Shown here in pieces: positions 60,639 through 64,000 of a stretch of DNA of 64,000 bases (position 1 is the first letter of the stretch; every line of letters begins with the position of its first letter). Source of the stretch: Rhodoferax aquaticus. Lineage in GTDB: Bacteria > Pseudomonadota > Gammaproteobacteria > Burkholderiales > Burkholderiaceae_C. A model generated the notes under the pieces. It saw only the letters and a list, made by a program, of their open reading frames with translations. It was not told where the DNA came from and did not search any database. Position numbers and translations under genes: made by a program. The DNA lies in the NCBI RefSeq assembly GCF_006974105.1, contig NZ_CP036282.1, positions 620,001-684,000 of the forward strand, given 5' to 3'.

Positions 60639-61453
60639 ACGGCGCTGCCAAACTCTTTGCCCATCTCTTGCGCCCGTGCGTGAGCGGCAAACAAGGCCTT
60701 GGAGAACAGGGTTTTGACTTCACTCGCATCCATTGCGCTAATGGCTGCGTGGGTGGTTCCTCCTTTGGAAGTCACCCGTTGGCGCAAGACTTCAGGGGCT
60801 TCAGTGGACGCTAAGGCCAATTCACCTGCACCAATAAAGGTAGCTACGGCCAGCTTGTGCGCTTGCTCGCGGCTGAGGCCCATTTGAGCACCTGCATCGG
60901 TCATCGCTTCCATCAAATAAAACATATAGGCAGGCCCAGAGCCGGACAGCGCTGTAACCGCATCAAGTTGCTCCTCGCGCTCCACCCATACGGTCTGACC
61001 CGTGCAACCCAATATGCCGGTGCAGTGCTCGCGGTCTGTGGGGGTGACGCGTTCCATGGCAAATAAACCTGTGATGCCCTTACCGATGAGTGCCGGGGTA
61101 TTCGGCATTGTTCGAACGATGCGATCTGAATGCAGCCAAGTGGCAATGCTGCCGCATGGAATGCCCGCCGCAATACTGATGTGAAGCGCCCCAGCGACCC
61201 ACGGCGCAACTGCAAGCCCAGCGGCGTGAAAAACCTGAGGCTTCACTGCCCAAATCACCACGTCAGCCGCCTTGAGCGCATCCGACCCAGCTGACATAGC
61301 GCCAACGCCGTACTGGGAACGTAAGCTCGCTCGGGCGTCTTCCGAAGGCTCAACAACGGTGATGCCACTAGTGGGGTGCCCTTGCTTGGTCAGACCGCCA
61401 ATGATGGCGGAGGCCATATTTCCACCGCCTATAAACGCAATGTGCAGACTCAT
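60635..61453 (-). CDS. proC: Pyrroline-5-carboxylate reductase
   Basis: 272 residues. Last step of proline synthesis, NAD(P)H-dependent. HIAFIGGGNMASAIIGGL is the cofactor loop, WAVKPQVFHAAG follows, and the C-terminal domain holds the signature ALSGSGPAYMFYLMEAMTDA with VTSKGGTTHAAI. ATG 61453 gives MSLHIAFIGGGN. It is divergent from the spc ribosomal operon with 311 bp between starts. Confidence 0.95.
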   Translation of the reverse strand: MSLHIAFIGGGNMASAIIGGLTKQGHPTSGITVVEPSEDARASLRSQYGVGAMSAGSDALKAADVVIWAVKPQVFHAAGLAVAPWVAGALHISIAAGIPCGSIATWLHSDRIVRTMPNTPALIGKGITGLFAMERVTPTDREHCTGILGCTGQTVWVEREEQLDAVTALSGSGPAYMFYLMEAMTDAGAQMGLSREQAHKLAVATFIGAGELALASTEAPEVLRQRVTSKGGTTHAAISAMDASEVKTLFSKALFAAHARAQEMGKEFGSAV

Positions 61454-61764
61454 GATTGCTATACCTTTTTTTGCTGATACCAGTGTGTGCCAATCTTTGT
61501 ATTGTGAATCCATGCAACGGTCTGAAGAGGTGCTTTCTCGAAGAAGAAGCGATTTTTACTAACTTGCGCAATAAAAAAGTGTTGACCACCGCGCATAAGT
61601 GCGACATAATCTAGGGCTTCGCTTGAAAAAGTACGAAGGTTCTGCCCAAATAGAGGCGACGTGAGTGGTTCATGTCGTTGATAGCGGGCCCAAGACTGAT
61701 TGGCTTTGGTTGATCTCTGCAAAGTAGCGGAGTGCCAAATCCGGTGCAAGTTGGGAATATATAA
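61454..61764. other. 311-bp divergent control region between proC and rplN
   Basis: No supported gene. It contains a strong promoter candidate for the ribosomal operon (61582-61610), after which a 5' leader of roughly 150 bases runs to rplN. No clear hairpin or ribosomal-protein binding motif was recognised in the leader by eye. Confidence 0.6.
61582..61610 (+). promoter_or_regulatory. Sigma-70 promoter for the rplN operon
   Basis: TTGACC at 61582-61587 and CATAAT at 61605-61610 are separated by 17 bases, near-consensus for sigma-70. The predicted start lies about 150 bases upstream of rplN. Direct sequence match; transcription not shown. Confidence 0.7.
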
Positions 61765-62133
61765 ATGATCCAGACTGAATCTCGATTAGAAGTTGCCGAC
61801 AATACTGGCGCTAAGTCCGTCCTGTGCATCAAGGTGCTGGGTGGTTCTAAGCGTCGTTACGCAAGCGTTGGCGACATTATTAAAGTTAGCATTAAAGAAG
61901 CTGCGCCACGTAGCCGCGTCAAAAAAGGCGAGGTTTACAGTGCTGTGGTGGTTCGCACTGCCAAGGGTATCCGTCGTGCTGACGGCTCTTTGGTGAAGTT
62001 CGACGGCAATGCAGCAGTATTGTTGAATGCCAAGTTGGAGCCTATCGGCACCCGCATCTTCGGACCAGTGACGCGCGAATTGCGTACTGAAAAGTTCATG
62101 AAGATTGTGTCCTTGGCACCTGAAGTTTTGTAA
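61765..62133 (+). CDS. rplN: 50S ribosomal protein L14
   Basis: 122 residues, the exact family length. [19 protein letters not shown] is the standard N-terminus and VFSIxxR-type blocks and the FGPVTRELR end complete the fold. First gene of this spc-type cluster. Binds 23S rRNA near the intersubunit face. The gene is preceded by proC in the opposite direction rather than by rpsQ. Confidence 0.99.
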   Translation: MIQTESRLEVADNTGAKSVLCIKVLGGSKRRYASVGDIIKVSIKEAAPRSRVKKGEVYSAVVVRTAKGIRRADGSLVKFDGNAAVLLNAKLEPIGTRIFGPVTRELRTEKFMKIVSLAPEVL

Positions 62134-62142
62134 GGACGCGCC

Positions 62143-62463
62143 ATGAACAAAATTCGCACAGGCGATGAAGTTATCGTTATCGCGGGACGTGATAAGGGTA
62201 AGCGCGGGAAAATCTCCCAGCGTAAAGATGACTCCCATGTGGTGGTTGATGGGATTAACTTGGTGAAGAAACACACCAAGCCAAATCCGATGAAGGGTAC
62301 GACCGGCGGTATTGTTGAAAAGACAATGCCTATTCACCAGTCCAATGTGGCAATTTTTAATGCCGCAACTGGTAAGGCTGATCGTGTTGGTATCAAGGTG
62401 CTGGCTGATGGTAAGCGCGTGCGCGTTTACAAGTCGAGCGGCGAAGAAATCAAGGTGGCATAA
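62143..62463 (+). CDS. rplX: 50S ribosomal protein L24
   Basis: 106 residues with a KOW motif: [19 protein letters not shown]. Early assembly protein of the large subunit at the tunnel exit. Starts nine bases after rplN; followed two bases later by rpl[13 protein letters not shown] is the family start. Confidence 0.99.
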   Translation: MNKIRTGDEVIVIAGRDKGKRGKISQRKDDSHVVVDGINLVKKHTKPNPMKGTTGGIVEKTMPIHQSNVAIFNAATGKADRVGIKVLADGKRVRVYKSSGEEIKVA

Positions 62464-62465
62464 GC

Positions 62466-63005
62466 ATGGCTCGTTTTCAACAACAATACCGTGAAAAGCT
62501 TGCGCCAGAGTTGATGGCTAAGTTTGGCTACAAATCCGTAATGGAAGTGCCTCGCTTGACAAAAATCACTCTGAACATGGGTGTGAGCGAAGCCGTAGCT
62601 GACAAGAAGGTTATGGATCACGCAGTGAGCGACTTGACAAAGATTGCAGGCCAAAAGCCTGTGGTGACTATGTCAAAGAAGGCTATTGCTGGGTTCAAGA
62701 TCCGCGAAAACCAAGCCATCGGTTGTATGGTGACTTTGCGCGGCGTGCAAATGTACGAATTCTTGGATCGCTTTGTATCCATTGCTTTGCCTCGCGTTCG
62801 TGACTTCCGTGGTATCTCTGGCCGTGCTTTCGACGGTCGTGGTAACTACAACATCGGCGTTAAAGAGCAAATCATTTTCCCTGAAATTGAATACGATAAG
62901 GTCGATGCCTTGCGTGGTCTCAATATCAGCATTACCACAACGGCTAAGACCGACGAAGAGTGCAAAGCACTGCTCGCAGGTTTCCGTTTCCCGTTCAAGA
63001 ATTGA
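62466..63005 (+). CDS. rplE: 50S ribosomal protein L5
   Basis: 179 residues, full length. Contacts 5S rRNA in the large subunit. Family blocks: [24 protein letters not shown] region ([16 protein letters not shown]), [41 protein letters not shown]. Starts two bases after rplX, so translation is probably coupled. Confidence 0.99.
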   Translation: MARFQQQYREKLAPELMAKFGYKSVMEVPRLTKITLNMGVSEAVADKKVMDHAVSDLTKIAGQKPVVTMSKKAIAGFKIRENQAIGCMVTLRGVQMYEFLDRFVSIALPRVRDFRGISGRAFDGRGNYNIGVKEQIIFPEIEYDKVDALRGLNISITTTAKTDEECKALLAGFRFPFKN

Positions 63006-63013
63006 GGTCACAA

Positions 63014-63319
63014 GTGGCTAAAATGGCTTTAATCCAGCGTGAGCTGAAGCGTGATCAGTTGGTGGCAAAGTATGCAAAGAAGCATGCTGACCTGAAGGCA
63101 ACTGCTAACGATGCAAAGCGCTCTGATGAAGAACGTGCTGCTGCCCGTCTTGCGTTGCAAAAGTTGCCCCGCAATGCAAACCCTACCCGTCAACGTAACC
63201 GTTGCGCAATTACTGGCCGCGCTCGCGGAACATTCCAGCAATTCGGTTTGGGTCGTTCAAAAATTCGCGAAATGGCTTTTGCAGGTGAGATCCCTGGAAT
63301 CGTCAAGGCAAGCTGGTAA
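63014..63319 (+). CDS. rpsN: 30S ribosomal protein S14
   Basis: 101 residues, the long zinc-free S14 type: [16 protein letters not shown] at the N-terminus, [20 protein letters not shown] near the C-terminus, with no C-x2-C zinc ribbon. The start is GTG 63014, chosen because it gives the family N-terminus and has GAGGT at 63004-63008. Small-subunit head protein. Confidence 0.98.
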   Translation: MAKMALIQRELKRDQLVAKYAKKHADLKATANDAKRSDEERAAARLALQKLPRNANPTRQRNRCAITGRARGTFQQFGLGRSKIREMAFAGEIPGIVKASW

Positions 63320-63337
63320 GCGGTAGGAGAAACTAAT

Positions 63338-63733
63338 ATGAGTATGAGTGATCCAATCGCTGACTTGCTGACACGCATCCGCAATGCCCAAATGGTTGCA
63401 AAGACAAGCGTATCAGTGCCTTCTTCGAAGGTAAAAGTCGCAATCGCACAAGTTCTGAAAGACGAAGGCTATGTAGATGACTTCAAAGTCACTACAGCTG
63501 ACGGCAAGTCAGAGCTGGTAATCAGCTTGAAGTACTACGCAGGTCGTCCGGTTATCGAGCGTATCGAACGCGTTAGCCGCCCAGGTTTGCGTGTTTACCG
63601 CGGTAGCGAAGCAATTCCACTGGTCCAAAATGGACTGGGTGTTGCCATCGTGACGACGCCAAAAGGCGTGATGACCGATCGCAAAGCGCGCGCTGCCGGT
63701 GTCGGCGGTGAAGTGCTGTGCTACGTCGCTTAA
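63338..63733 (+). CDS. rpsH: 30S ribosomal protein S8
   Basis: 131 residues. [18 protein letters not shown] is the typical start; [12 protein letters not shown] and the C-terminal [21 protein letters not shown] are conserved. Binds 16S rRNA and, in E. coli, represses the spc operon; whether it does so here cannot be told. A GTAGGAG sits upstream of ATG 63338; ATG 63344 is also possible. Confidence 0.98.
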   Translation: MSMSDPIADLLTRIRNAQMVAKTSVSVPSSKVKVAIAQVLKDEGYVDDFKVTTADGKSELVISLKYYAGRPVIERIERVSRPGLRVYRGSEAIPLVQNGLGVAIVTTPKGVMTDRKARAAGVGGEVLCYVA

Positions 63734-63757
63734 TACTACATTGAGGAGAAATACGAA

Positions 63758-64000
63758 ATGTCCCGTGTAGGAAAAATACCTGTCGTTGTGCCTGCTGGCG
63801 TCGAAGTGGCTGTAAGCAGTGAGCAAATCAGTGTGAAAGCTTCTGGTGGAAGCTTGCAAGTTGCGCAAAACAATTTGGTTAAGGTCGTGAATGACGCTGG
63901 AAAGTTGAGCTTCACGCCTGCGAACGCTTCTCGTGAAGCAGATGCTATGACTGGCACTATGCGCCAGTTAGTAAACAACATGGTTGTTGGCGTCACTAAA
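63758..64000 (+). CDS. rplF: 50S ribosomal protein L6, N-terminal part (3' end outside window)
   Basis: First 81 codons of L6: [19 protein letters not shown] is the standard start. TGAGGAG at 63742-63748 gives a strong ribosome binding site before ATG 63758. The frame is open to the window end. Confidence 0.98.
   Translation, partial: MSRVGKIPVVVPAGVEVAVSSEQISVKASGGSLQVAQNNLVKVVNDAGKLSFTPANASREADAMTGTMRQLVNNMVVGVTK

Overview
The window looks like chromosomal DNA of a betaproteobacterium of the order Burkholderiales, probably a Comamonadaceae member near Rhodoferax, Curvibacter or Limnohabitans. This is inferred from protein family resemblance, GC-rich codon use and a family of short intergenic repeats that recall those of this group. 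No tRNA, rRNA, CRISPR array or insertion sequence was seen. The first gene (kup) and the last gene (rplF) are cut by the window edges.

Layout. 1-2.7 kb: K+ uptake, BenE-type transport and glutathione synthesis. 2.9-6.3 kb: a compact dTDP-L-rhamnose operon (rfbB-D-A-C, minus strand). 6.5-10.8 kb: a glutamine amidotransferase, a tautomerase, then a membrane GT39 glycosyltransferase paired with a PAP2 lipid phosphatase, and a ProC-like DUF2520 protein. 10.9-13.1 kb: a Ser/Thr kinase-universal stress protein fusion overlapping a metallophosphoesterase. 13.2-14.3 kb: ohr/ohrR with a perfect 36-bp operator palindrome. 14.4-25.3 kb: GMC oxidoreductase, surface protein, AraC regulator, small proteins, divergent HD-GYP and HDOD signalling genes, a NodIJ-like ABC exporter and AMP nucleosidase. 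25.5-32.6 kb: dipeptidase, CYTH protein, DUF4139 protein, a PabB-PabC fusion and an SMP-30-like protein. 32.7-36.4 kb: a five-gene polyamine operon with speE and speD plus two uncharacterised membrane/exported proteins and a GNAT. 36.5-39.0 kb: P450 and a divergent AraC regulator.

39.4-43.4 kb is the most unusual part: a Tle1-like (DUF2235) lipase, the kind of protein delivered by type VI secretion, lies between two copies of a DUF3304-type lipoprotein that is probably its immunity protein. The cassette contains an exact-length 847-bp direct repeat and the severed 3' end of a second effector allele. It is bracketed by a 136-bp direct repeat made from the 3' end of the neighbouring AraC gene. 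This is the footprint of an inserted or recombining effector-immunity module. No vgrG, DUF4123 adaptor or secretion-apparatus gene is in the window.

43.4-49.4 kb: a minus-strand operon (SDR, flavin monooxygenase, a BASS transporter broken by one in-frame stop, SDR epimerase, EamA exporter) divergent from an IclR regulator, with two matching palindromes in the shared promoter. 49.5-54.5 kb: mixed conserved genes. 54.7-61.5 kb: a small lipoprotein, malate synthase G, a CaiB/BaiF CoA-transferase with a LysR regulator behind a large hairpin, and DUF2164-proC. 61.8-64 kb: the start of the spc ribosomal protein operon (rplN-rplX-rplE-rpsN-rpsH-rplF), with its own good sigma-70 promoter. All functions are assigned by reading the sequence; no database search was run.
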